Below, piece after piece: positions 8,638 through 16,604 of a stretch of DNA of 64,000 nt. The translations under genes were made by a program, and so were the position numbers. The notes under the pieces were generated by a model. That model worked only from the letters and a program-made list of their open reading frames with translations. It was not told the DNA's origin and did no database searches. The DNA comes from CAKRJP01 sp963589425 (GTDB lineage Bacteria > Bacillota > Clostridia > Lachnospirales > Lachnospiraceae). The first letter of the stretch is position 1, and each line of letters begins with the position of its first letter. The stretch spans positions 1 to 64,000 of the forward strand of contig CAVAKZ010000006.1 of assembly GCA_963589425.1 (NCBI GenBank), written 5' to 3'.

Positions 8638-11307
8638 ATGAAAAATTTAAAAAGATGGAAAGTTTCCAAGAAGATACTGATGGCCGTTCTTACCGCAAGT
8701 ATGATTCTTGGAAGTGCGTCCATGGCTTATGGAGAGGATGACAGTAGTTCTTCGTATCAGTCAGGGGCAGAGGTCGGAGAACAGAGTGATACAGCGGCCA
8801 CAAACCAAACTGGGAATGAAAGTGACGAGGGTACTGCAGAGACGGAATCTGCAGAATCAATAAGAGAATCTACAGAAGAAGCCACATCGGAATCAGCAGA
8901 AGTTGCAGCAGAGTCTTCGTCGGAAACTACAACAGATTCTTCCAATGATACTTCTACTACAGGGGAGATGGACACAGAGACTACAACTTCCATGGACGGG
9001 GACCATGTGTCCGACACTATTTACGCAATGGATGCAGATGGAAACCTAAACGAGGTGACTTTGGAGGGAGACGGTGTGATTCGGGAAGATCAGGAAGGGA
9101 ATGAGGAAGATGAATCCCTGGCTAGAGCTTCTGTCTCTAGTCCCAAGATTGTAAATTTCCGTGCTACAAAGTCCGGTACAGCTGTGACGGGAGTTACTAC
9201 TTATAAAGAGTACCTGACCAATGCAGATGGATATACCTATGGGGGTGCGGGTGCTGATGCAGCTTACCTTGGAACTTCAGGAGGCAAGGTGAAATTCATG
9301 CAGGCAGGTGTTGTGGGCCTGGTGGATGAATCCCAGGTTCAGGTAGTAAAATTATCGTCTGTAAAAGGATTTAGTTATTATGAAACAGACGGTTCCAGTT
9401 TATATCACTATATCAGTAATAACCTGGCAGCTTCCAATGCTTATTCGGAATTAAATGTGGGGTCAAAACCAGATTATTTAAGTGCCAATACCACTTATTA
9501 CAGTTATGACGGACATTATTTTTATACTGATTATGCCACCATGCTCTATGATTATGAGCGGGATACCAGAAGTCAGTCGGTAAATGCCGGTGAGCCTTAC
9601 TATAATTATTTTCAGTATCTTTCTATGAGAAGTACATCTAATTATAGCGCCAGCGAGCTCACCAATATTATTAACAATCTCTTGAATAATTATGGTTATG
9701 GAAGCAGTTCTGTATTATATGGAACAGGATCCTCTTTTGTGAATTGTCAGAATTCCTACGGAATTAATGCTCTTCTTGCGGCAGCGGCAGCGATTAATGA
9801 AAGCGGTTGGGGCACCAGCAATTATGCAAAAAATCGCTACAATTTGTTTGGCATCAATGCGGTTGATTCTGATCCGGACCAGGCCAGCTACTTTTCCAGT
9901 GCAGATGCCTGCATTAAAGACTTTGCCGAAACCTATATGTCCAAAAGATATATGCGGCCCGGATATACCTATTATCATGGAAGCTGTGTGGGAGACAAAT
10001 CCGTAGGGGTTAATGTAAGCTGGGGATCAGCCCCTTATTGGGGGGAGACCCTTGCGGCTATTGCAAGGACCTTAGATGCAGCAGGTGGTAATAAGGATTA
10101 TGGTTATTACACGATTGGAATTAAAGATACTGTAAGTACCAGTCATAATGATGTAAATGTTAGAAAAGATGCTTCGACTTCCGCTACAATCCTTTACACC
10201 ACGGGTTCCCATTCCAACTATCCGGTGATCATCCGGAATACATCTGGGAATTTCTATGAGATCCAAAGTGATGGGGTGTTAAATAGCAGTCGTTCGGCGG
10301 TGGTAGATTCTACTGGAAATTACAGCGCAAATAATATGTATGCCTATATTTCGAAGGATTATGTCACGACAGTTTTTGCAGGAAACAAGTCGTCAGATGC
10401 TTCTGTTAATTATAGTGTTCACGCCCAAACCTACGGCTGGATGGACACGGTACAGGATGGAACTATGGCAGGAACCAGCGGAGAGGCAAAACGTCTGGAA
10501 GCTATTCAAATTAGTCTTGGTAATGCACCGGTTTCCGGAAGTATTCAATACCGGGTTCACAGACAGACCTACGGATGGGAGTCTGACTGGAAGAGTGATG
10601 GAGCAACTTCGGGAACCACTGGAGAAGGAAAACGGCTGGAAGCTATTCAAATTAAACTTACCGGGCAGATGGCAGAAAAGTATGATATTTATTACCGGGT
10701 TCATGCCCAAAGCTATGGTTGGCTTGGCTGGGCCAAGAATGGCGAGAGCGCCGGAACCTCCGGTATGGCGAAGCGTTTGGAGGCTATTGAGATTTGTTTG
10801 GTAGCCAAGGGAGGAGCTGCTCCTGGAGATACATCCAATGCCTATGTGAAGGCATCTATTACTTATCAGACTCATGTGCAAACCTATGGATGGAGAGGTT
10901 GGTCCTTTAATAACCTGCAGTCAGGGACTACGGGGCTGGGAAAACGACTGGAAGCTATTCAGATTAAGCTGGTAGATCCTGAAGTATCGGGATCTGTGCA
11001 GTATCGGACCCATGTGCAGACCTATGGCTGGCAGGACTGGGTATCTGACGGAGCTGTTTCAGGAACTTCAGGTCAGGGAAAACGTCTGGAAGCCATTCAA
11101 ATTCAGTTGACAGGAGAAATGGCAGACAAATATGATATCTACTACAGAGTTCACAGTCAAACCTACGGCTGGCTAGACTGGGCTAAGAATGGAGAAAAGG
11201 CAGGAACCGCAGGCCTTGCAAAACGTTTGGAGTCTATTGAGATTTGCCTGGTAGCTAAAGGTTCTTCAGCGCCCGGAAGTACCACCAGACCTTATGTAGG
11301 CGACTGA
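8638..11307 (+). CDS. Secreted glucosaminidase with SH3-like domain and six ChW repeats
   Basis: This 889-residue exported protein has a signal peptide (about 1-32, ending SMAYG) and a Ser/Thr/Glu-rich linker (about 35-150). A region around 370-480 matches the mannosyl-glycoprotein endo-beta-N-acetylglucosaminidase (FlgJ/LytG-like) domain, with AAAAINESGWGTS holding the catalytic Glu, and NLFGINA. An SH3-like segment follows (about 495-580, DVNVRKDAS), then six clostridial hydrophobic-W repeats. It probably cuts peptidoglycan glycan strands during growth or separation while the ChW repeats hold it to the surface. The start at 8638 has AAGGGGAG upstream. It stands alone, with its own terminator at 11388. 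Confidence 0.88.
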   Translation: MKNLKRWKVSKKILMAVLTASMILGSASMAYGEDDSSSSYQSGAEVGEQSDTAATNQTGNESDEGTAETESAESIRESTEEATSESAEVAAESSSETTTDSSNDTSTTGEMDTETTTSMDGDHVSDTIYAMDADGNLNEVTLEGDGVIREDQEGNEEDESLARASVSSPKIVNFRATKSGTAVTGVTTYKEYLTNADGYTYGGAGADAAYLGTSGGKVKFMQAGVVGLVDESQVQVVKLSSVKGFSYYETDGSSLYHYISNNLAASNAYSELNVGSKPDYLSANTTYYSYDGHYFYTDYATMLYDYERDTRSQSVNAGEPYYNYFQYLSMRSTSNYSASELTNIINNLLNNYGYGSSSVLYGTGSSFVNCQNSYGINALLAAAAAINESGWGTSNYAKNRYNLFGINAVDSDPDQASYFSSADACIKDFAETYMSKRYMRPGYTYYHGSCVGDKSVGVNVSWGSAPYWGETLAAIARTLDAAGGNKDYGYYTIGIKDTVSTSHNDVNVRKDASTSATILYTTGSHSNYPVIIRNTSGNFYEIQSDGVLNSSRSAVVDSTGNYSANNMYAYISKDYVTTVFAGNKSSDASVNYSVHAQTYGWMDTVQDGTMAGTSGEAKRLEAIQISLGNAPVSGSIQYRVHRQTYGWESDWKSDGATSGTTGEGKRLEAIQIKLTGQMAEKYDIYYRVHAQSYGWLGWAKNGESAGTSGMAKRLEAIEICLVAKGGAAPGDTSNAYVKASITYQTHVQTYGWRGWSFNNLQSGTTGLGKRLEAIQIKLVDPEVSGSVQYRTHVQTYGWQDWVSDGAVSGTSGQGKRLEAIQIQLTGEMADKYDIYYRVHSQTYGWLDWAKNGEKAGTAGLAKRLESIEICLVAKGSSAPGSTTRPYVGD
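10408..11262 (+). repeat. Six ChW (clostridial hydrophobic W) coding repeats in two triplets
   Basis: Each unit has the form Y-x-x-H-x-Q-(T/S)-YGW, about 20 residues, then (G)KRLEAI(Q/E)I. The order of linker types repeats after three units: SGSxQYR, then AE/DKYDIYYRVH, then VAKGxxAPG. This indicates duplication of a three-repeat block. The nucleotide similarity between blocks is visibly high, so recombination could change the copy number. Confidence 0.85.
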
Positions 11308-11387
11308 CCCCAGAGTTAGTTGTGAATGACGTTAAAACAACACAATGTCGAAGGAGTGTAGAATAAAAAATTGTGCAACTTTCTTAA

Positions 11388-11421
11388 AAAGAAGTTCTGT
11401 AAATCAGGACTTCTTTTTTTA
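11388..11421 (+). terminator. Intrinsic terminator of the ChW glucosaminidase gene
   Basis: Arms AAAGAAGTTCTG (11388-11399) and CAGGACTTCTTT (11405-11416), with one G-U pair, run straight into a T tract. Confidence 0.85.
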
Positions 11422-11566
11422 CGCCGTTTTTTAATCGACACAATGTTCAGATTTTGTTAAAAAACTTCAAAATTATTTAATTTTATCTAGGTATAAATAT
11501 TACTTTTTTGGTAAAAATGACGATTGATTCTCTGACCGAAAAGTTTCATAATAACCAAGAAATAAA

Positions 11567-11665
11567 GTACTTATTTAAGTACAAACAAAAACTTATAATA
11601 GGTAACGACTTGAACTACAAAAACCTGGCAATGATGCGGTAAAGATGCTGAAGCAGGTTTTTTTG
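11567..11665 (+). promoter_or_regulatory. Candidate promoter, operator palindrome and leader hairpin upstream of the V-ATPase operon
   Basis: In the 500-base gap before ntpF a palindrome GTACTT-ATTT-AAGTAC (11567-11582) lies just upstream of TATAAT at 11594-11599. About 20 bases further on, a hairpin begins: AAAAACCTG at 11619-11627 with CAGGTTTTT at 11654-11662, followed by a T run. It could be an attenuator or the end of a roughly 60-base RNA. I cannot match the leader to a riboswitch class I know. Nothing else stands out in 11422-11566 or 11666-11804. Confidence 0.45.
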
Positions 11666-11804
11666 TGTGTATGCATATTTATGGAGGCTGAAATTCCAAG
11701 GCCTTTTCCGTAAAAAGAAGGAGTTAAAAGGACTTTCGAGAGAGGCTCTTTGTGAAGGGGTTTGGTTCGTTACTAACAGATTTAAGTAGAAATGGAGGTG
11801 CCCT

Positions 11805-12116
11805 ATGGATTCTGTGTTTCAGAAAATAGAAGAAATAGAGAGAACCGCAGAAAGCATCGTGAAACGTGCGGAAGATGAGAAGTCTATGACAGACCAGCAG
11901 CTTCAGGACGAACGTGATAAATTCGATGCGGATCTGGCTGATAAGACAGAAAAAAAACTTAACGAAATTCGACAGGCTTCCGATGCCAAGATGAAGAAAA
12001 TCATGGACGATGAGAAGGAACGTCATCATTTCGTTATCGACAATCTTGAAGAAGATTTCAAGGAGAATCACGAAGCATATGCAAAGGAGATCCTAGAAAA
12101 CATTATTAAGGTATAA
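11805..12116 (+). CDS. ntpF: V-type ATPase peripheral-stalk subunit (G/H type)
   Basis: This 103-residue protein is almost entirely charged coiled coil (IEEIERTAESIVKRAEDEK onwards), as expected of the peripheral-stalk subunit that pairs with subunit E and resists rotation. GGAGG at 11794-11798 sets the start. It opens the V-ATPase operon, as ntpF does in Enterococcus hirae. Coiled coils carry little family-specific signal, so the call leans on position. Confidence 0.75.
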   Translation: MDSVFQKIEEIERTAESIVKRAEDEKSMTDQQLQDERDKFDADLADKTEKKLNEIRQASDAKMKKIMDDEKERHHFVIDNLEEDFKENHEAYAKEILENIIKV

Positions 12117-12130
12117 GGCAGAGGTGAATT

Positions 12131-13180
12131 ATGGGAAATGTAATGTCATACAGTGGCCTGACCACCAAGGTAAAGGCCATGCAGGCAAAGCTTCTGACCG
12201 ATCAAGACTTTGAAAATATCGCAAATCTCCATAGTGTTCCGGAGGCAGTAGAATACCTAAAAGGGAAACCTGCTTACGCCGAAGCATTGGGGAAGATGGA
12301 TGATACCTTGTATCACCGTGGAAATGTAGAGAAGGTCTTGGGTCAATCCCTCTACGCAGACTATACCAGATTGTATCGATTTGCCGGCATGAGACAAAAG
12401 AAGTTCATGCGAGGGTTTTGGAAGCGATATGAGATTGATCTTATTAATTATTGCTTGAGAATCGTTTTTAATCACTATGATGTTCCCTTCGACATTAACT
12501 ATAAGAAGGAATACTTTGATAAATATTCTCAGCTGGATGTAGATAAGATGATCGCATCTAGAAACATTCAGGAGCTTGTGGAAAGCTTAAAAGATACAGA
12601 GTATTATGAGCCTCTTGCTCCCGTAAAGGATAAACAAGATGCTACTTTGTATGATTATGAAATACTACTAGAACAGTATTTCTTTAAGAATGCCTGGACC
12701 AAGCAGCGTAAGGCGTTAGACAAGTATGAGCAGGAGATCTACAAAAGAGATTGCGGTATGAAGATCGACCTTTTGAATTTGAATTGGATCTATCGTGCAA
12801 AGAAGTATTACAACATGCTTGCTCCGGATATTTACCTTATGGTAATTCCAATCCAGTATAGAATTAAACCGGATGAGTTTAAGGCCATGGTGGAAGCACC
12901 GACTGTGGAACAATTTGTTCAGTTATTGAACAATTCTTATTATGAGAGAAGATTCCATGCAATGGCCAAATCGGAAAATATGGAAGAATTCTACAGAGAA
13001 TGTATGCATGATCTCTATATGTCCGATCGCCGGAGAAATCCTTACTCTTTGGCAACAGTTAATACCTATTTGTTCTTAAAAGAGGAAGAGATTGATCGTT
13101 TGATTACAGCCCTTGAGTGTATCCGTTATGGTCTTACACCTAGGGAGACACTGGGATACATAGGAGGTAAGAAAGAATGA
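12131..13180 (+). CDS. ntpC: V-type ATPase subunit C (AC39/V0d-like central-stalk adaptor)
   Basis: This 349-residue helical protein matches the AC39/V0d family that links the central rotor shaft to the membrane K ring: MSYSGLTTKVKAMQAKLLTDQDF at the start, and DLLNLNWIYRAKKYYNM near the middle. It lies 14 bases after ntpF with GAGGTG as RBS. Its TGA overlaps the ATG of ntpI (ATGA), so the two are coupled. Confidence 0.88.
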   Translation: MGNVMSYSGLTTKVKAMQAKLLTDQDFENIANLHSVPEAVEYLKGKPAYAEALGKMDDTLYHRGNVEKVLGQSLYADYTRLYRFAGMRQKKFMRGFWKRYEIDLINYCLRIVFNHYDVPFDINYKKEYFDKYSQLDVDKMIASRNIQELVESLKDTEYYEPLAPVKDKQDATLYDYEILLEQYFFKNAWTKQRKALDKYEQEIYKRDCGMKIDLLNLNWIYRAKKYYNMLAPDIYLMVIPIQYRIKPDEFKAMVEAPTVEQFVQLLNNSYYERRFHAMAKSENMEEFYRECMHDLYMSDRRRNPYSLATVNTYLFLKEEEIDRLITALECIRYGLTPRETLGYIGGKKE

Positions 13181-15117
13181 TAGTAAAGATGAAATTCTTG
13201 CAGATCAGCGGACCTCAGACAGACTTGGACAGAATGTGCAGAACCTATCTCACCAAACATGAGATGCAGCTTGAAAGCGCACTGTCTGAGCTTAAGACTA
13301 CCGATAATCTGCAGCCTTTCATTGAAGTGAATCCGTACCGGGATCCACTGGCAAAGGCAGAACAGTTCTGCGAGCTGCTGGATAAGAATTTACAGGTAAG
13401 TCCGGATACTTCTATGGAAGAAGAGGAAATGAGGACACTTCTTCGAAACATTAACCATGATTATGTGGAGATGGACGAGAAGAAAGAATTTTTGAAAAAG
13501 AAGGCAGGAGAGCAAAAAGAAACTGCCAATGCCTTGGAACCTTTTAGAGCTTTAGATGTAGATCTTGGACATATATCCAATTACAGATTCTTGAAGGTTC
13601 GATTTGGTCGTATCGGTCTGGATTACTACGATAGAATGCAGAAGTATTTGATGCAGGATGTAAATGCCGTATTCTTAGAGGGTCTTAGAAATGACAGTTA
13701 TGTTTACGGTGGTTATATCGTAGCAAACAAGGATAAGGGAATGGTAGATGCCCTTTTTAGTTCTCTTCATTTTGAGAGAATTCATTTGACCGACGCTTAC
13801 GATGGAACACCGGAGCAGATCTGGAACAAGGTAAATGCTGAAATGGAAGCTACCATGAAGGAAGCTGATGAACTTGAGAGCAAGCAGTCATCCCTTATGA
13901 GTAGCAACGCGGCAAAACTTCTTGGTGCAAAGCTTAAGCTTTCTGAACTGGCAGATTACTTTGATATTCGTAAGAAGGCAGCTATTACAGAGCATGATGA
14001 AAACCAGGATGGACATTATGTGATCTGTGGTTGGATGAGTGAAGCTGATGTGGAAAGCTTCATGGAAGAGATTAAGAACGATGACAAGGTTATGGCTGTC
14101 ATTGAGGAGGATAAAGAAAAATTCTTCGGTGAGCCGCCTACAAAACTTAAGAATCCTAAGATCTTTAAGCCTTTTGAGATGTTTATCGAGATGTATGGTC
14201 TCCCGGCATCTGACGAGATGGATCCTACCATTTTCGTAGCTCTTACCTATACAATTATCTTCGGAGCAATGTTCGGAGACTTGGGACAGGGAGCTGTTTT
14301 ATTTATCGGTGGAGGTCTTCTCTATCTATTTAAGAAGATGAACTTAGCAGGAATTGTTTCTGTAGCAGGAATTTTCTCTATGATCTTCGGTGTTTTATAT
14401 GGAAGTGTATTTGGATTTGAAGATGTGATTCCGGCCCTGTGGTTGAAACCTATGGATGCCATGACAACTCTTCCTTTTGTGGGACAGCTTAACACCGTAT
14501 TTATCATTGCAGTGGCAGTTGGTATGGGATTAAACCTTTTGGTTATGGTCTTCCAGATGATCAACGCAGCCAAGAGTGGAGATAAGGAAGATTTGTTCTT
14601 CTCCCACAACGGATTAGCAGGATTTGTATTCTATGCATTTATTGTAATTACTATTGTCCTTTATATGACAGGACACAAGACACCAGGTAATGTGTTGATG
14701 ATTATCTTCCTTGGAGTTCCGATTTTAATGTTCTTTTTCAAAGAGCCTCTTGGAAATATCATAGAGAAGAGACATCAGAAACTTGAAGGTGGCAAGGGAA
14801 TGTTCTTTGTACAGGGATTCTTCGAATTATTTGAGACAATGTTAAGTTATTTCTCAAATACAATTTCCTATGTACGTATCGGAGCTTTCGCAGTGAGCCA
14901 TGCAGCTATCATGGAAGTTGTTCTTATGCTTTCTGGTGCTGAAGAGGGAACTCCAAATATTCTTGGAGTAATCGTTGGTAACCTCATTGTTATGCTTCTT
15001 GAGGGATTGGTTGTTGGTATCCAGGTACTTCGTCTTGAGTACTATGAGATGTTCAGCCGATTCTACAAAGGTAGCGGACGTGAGTTTAAGCCATTTAATA
15101 AAGTTAACAACAAGTAA
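13177..15117 (+). CDS. ntpI: V-type ATPase membrane subunit I (a subunit)
   Basis: This 646-residue protein has a long cytosolic coiled-coil N-terminal half (about 1-345) and a membrane half with seven or eight hydrophobic segments. The first of these includes the family motif MFGDLGQG. The Arg in SYVRIGAF, near residue 567, corresponds to the essential arginine facing the c-ring glutamate during ion transfer. It forms the stator side of the ion path. The start overlaps the ntpC stop by four bases. Confidence 0.93.
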   Translation: MIVKMKFLQISGPQTDLDRMCRTYLTKHEMQLESALSELKTTDNLQPFIEVNPYRDPLAKAEQFCELLDKNLQVSPDTSMEEEEMRTLLRNINHDYVEMDEKKEFLKKKAGEQKETANALEPFRALDVDLGHISNYRFLKVRFGRIGLDYYDRMQKYLMQDVNAVFLEGLRNDSYVYGGYIVANKDKGMVDALFSSLHFERIHLTDAYDGTPEQIWNKVNAEMEATMKEADELESKQSSLMSSNAAKLLGAKLKLSELADYFDIRKKAAITEHDENQDGHYVICGWMSEADVESFMEEIKNDDKVMAVIEEDKEKFFGEPPTKLKNPKIFKPFEMFIEMYGLPASDEMDPTIFVALTYTIIFGAMFGDLGQGAVLFIGGGLLYLFKKMNLAGIVSVAGIFSMIFGVLYGSVFGFEDVIPALWLKPMDAMTTLPFVGQLNTVFIIAVAVGMGLNLLVMVFQMINAAKSGDKEDLFFSHNGLAGFVFYAFIVITIVLYMTGHKTPGNVLMIIFLGVPILMFFFKEPLGNIIEKRHQKLEGGKGMFFVQGFFELFETMLSYFSNTISYVRIGAFAVSHAAIMEVVLMLSGAEEGTPNILGVIVGNLIVMLLEGLVVGIQVLRLEYYEMFSRFYKGSGREFKPFNKVNNK

Positions 15118-15148
15118 AAGAACTTAAGATTTAAGGAGGACAATTAAA

Positions 15149-15583
15149 ATGACACTAGCAGTTAAATTATTACTTATCGCAGCATTGGTGCTTGGCATCA
15201 TCGTTCCATTTGGAACATTTCTTTTAGGAGAGCAGTCTAAGAAGCGCTACAAACGTGCTCTTGGAGCAAATGTTTTCTTCGTATTTGGTGCATTCGTAAT
15301 CGCCGGAATCATGCTTTTTGCAGGAACTCCTGTACAGGCAGCAGAGGCAGCAGGAACTGCAGCAAGTAACGCAACAGGATTTGGATATTTAGCAGCAGCA
15401 CTTTCAACCGGTTTAGCTTGTGTAGGTGGTGGTATCGCCGTAGCAAGTGCAGCAAGTGCAGCGCTTGGAGCAATCAGTGAGGATTCTAGTGTACTTGGTA
15501 AGTCACTGATTTTCGTAGGTCTTGCAGAAGGTGTTTGTTTGTATGGACTTATCATCTCCTTCATGATCATCGGTAAATTGTAA
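15149..15583 (+). CDS. ntpK: V-type ATPase membrane rotor subunit K (proteolipid)
   Basis: This 144-residue proteolipid has four hydrophobic segments (about 4-27, 41-60, 77-108 and 115-142). The single membrane carboxylate is Glu127 in VGLAEGVCLYGLI. The first hairpin has diverged and has no counterpart of this Glu, as is usual for duplicated V-type K subunits. The third segment is very Gly/Ala rich (CVGGGIAVASAASAALGA). The RBS is AAGGAGG. The residue after Glu127 is Gly rather than Ser/Thr, so I do not infer Na+ use from it. Confidence 0.9.
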   Translation: MTLAVKLLLIAALVLGIIVPFGTFLLGEQSKKRYKRALGANVFFVFGAFVIAGIMLFAGTPVQAAEAAGTAASNATGFGYLAAALSTGLACVGGGIAVASAASAALGAISEDSSVLGKSLIFVGLAEGVCLYGLIISFMIIGKL

Positions 15584-15584
15584 G

Positions 15585-15893
15585 ATGAAGATGTATCTGA
15601 TCAGTGATAATGTCGATACTCTGACAGGTATGAGACTGGCAGGTGTAGATGGGGTGGTAGTTCACGAGAGAGAGGAACTGCGTAATGCCATCGAGACTGC
15701 TATGGATGATCCGGAAGTGGGAATCGTTCTTCTGACAGAACGGTTTGGACGAGAGTTCCCGGACCTGATCGATGAGATCAAGCTCCAGAGAACCCAACCC
15801 CTTCTGGTTGAGATTCCTGACAGACACGGAACCGGACGTAAGAAAGACTTTATCACTTCTTATGTTAATGAAGCCATTGGGCTGAAACTGTAG
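15585..15893 (+). CDS. ntpG: V-type ATPase subunit F (NtpG, central stalk)
   Basis: This 102-residue protein has the Rossmann-like F-subunit pattern: MYLISDNVDTLTGMRLAGV at the start and VGIVLLTERFG in the middle. It binds subunit D in the rotor shaft. The start overlaps or nearly overlaps the end of ntpK (stop TAA at 15581-15583). No good Shine-Dalgarno sequence is visible, so it is probably translated by coupling; ATG 15591 is an alternative start. Confidence 0.87.
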   Translation: MKMYLISDNVDTLTGMRLAGVDGVVVHEREELRNAIETAMDDPEVGIVLLTERFGREFPDLIDEIKLQRTQPLLVEIPDRHGTGRKKDFITSYVNEAIGLKL

Positions 15894-15922
15894 AAATGTA
15901 GAAGGACTATTTAGAATCTGAC

Positions 15923-15965
15923 AAAATTCATCCTCTGAAGATCTTTGGTCCGGAGGGTGAATTTT
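15923..15965 (+). promoter_or_regulatory. Intra-operon stem-loop between ntpG and ntpE
   Basis: AAAATTCATCCTC (15923-15935) pairs with GAGGGTGAATTTT (15953-15965) through 13 pairs with one G-U. No T tract follows. It may be an mRNA processing or stability element that adjusts expression of the downstream subunits. It also covers a potential upstream TTG start at 15945, which favours the later ntpE start. Confidence 0.6.
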
Positions 15966-16016
15966 AGGATAGTTCATAAATTAGTTCGAAAAATCAGAGA
16001 GAAGAAGGTGAGAAGC

Positions 16017-16604
16017 TTGACCATAGAAGAAAGAATTGACCATCTGCAGGAAGCTGCGATGGAAGAGGCGAGAGCCATGGCAAATGAGATCCGTACCCAG
16101 CATAAGCGTACGCTTACAGGTGTTTTGGATCAACACAAGGGAGAAGCCAACAGACAGTATGATGTTCGAGTGAAGGCAGAGACAGTAAGTGCCAGACAGC
16201 AGCAGAATATGGCGGTTTCTAAAGCACAGCTAGAGCTGAAACGAGAGTATGGCAAACGCCAGAAACAGTTAAAGAAGGAGCTGTTTAAGGAAGTTCAGGA
16301 CATGGTTTATGACTTCATGAAAACAGATGAATATAAAGAACTCTTGGTAAAATACATCGACAATGCAGCAGGATTTGCAAAGGGTGAGCAGCTTACAATT
16401 TATATCAACCCTAGCGATGCTGACAAGAAAGATTACTTAGAAGAGCGCACCGGTATGGTGTTAACCGTAAGTAAGGAAGACTTTATCGGAGGCGTTAGAA
16501 GCGTTGTAAGAGAGAAAAATATTTTGATCGATCACGCATACAAGGGAGCTTTAGAGAAAGCATACCATGAGTTTATGTTTAGAGGAGGTACAGGCATTGG
16601 ATAA
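16017..16604 (+). CDS. ntpE: V-type ATPase subunit E (peripheral stalk)
   Basis: This 195-residue protein is a long N-terminal helix (LTIEERIDHLQEAAMEEARA) with a compact C-terminal domain ending FIGGVRSVVREKNILIDHAYKGAL. The latter is typical of subunit E, which caps the A3B3 head and pairs with the coiled-coil stalk subunit. I start it at TTG 16017, six bases after AAGGTGA; a further in-frame TTG at 15945 lies inside a stem-loop and adds a poorly matching basic segment. The end overlaps ntpA by eight bases. Confidence 0.82.
   Translation: MTIEERIDHLQEAAMEEARAMANEIRTQHKRTLTGVLDQHKGEANRQYDVRVKAETVSARQQQNMAVSKAQLELKREYGKRQKQLKKELFKEVQDMVYDFMKTDEYKELLVKYIDNAAGFAKGEQLTIYINPSDADKKDYLEERTGMVLTVSKEDFIGGVRSVVREKNILIDHAYKGALEKAYHEFMFRGGTGIG

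Noticed and set aside
8757..9017. Open frame on the minus strand opposite the Ser/Thr/Glu-rich linker of the ChW protein
   Set aside because: It mirrors low-complexity codons of the real gene, has no RBS and encodes only Ser/Val/Asp-rich sequence.
12704..12712. Another CAGCGTAAG, the core of the hsd recombination-like sites
   Set aside because: It is inside ntpC and encodes QRK there. It lacks the flanking bases shared by the two sites around the recombinase, so it is likely chance.
16103..16116. Perfect 14-base palindrome TAAGCGTACGCTTA
   Set aside because: It lies inside ntpE and encodes ordinary conserved-character residues; no reason to see it as an operator.
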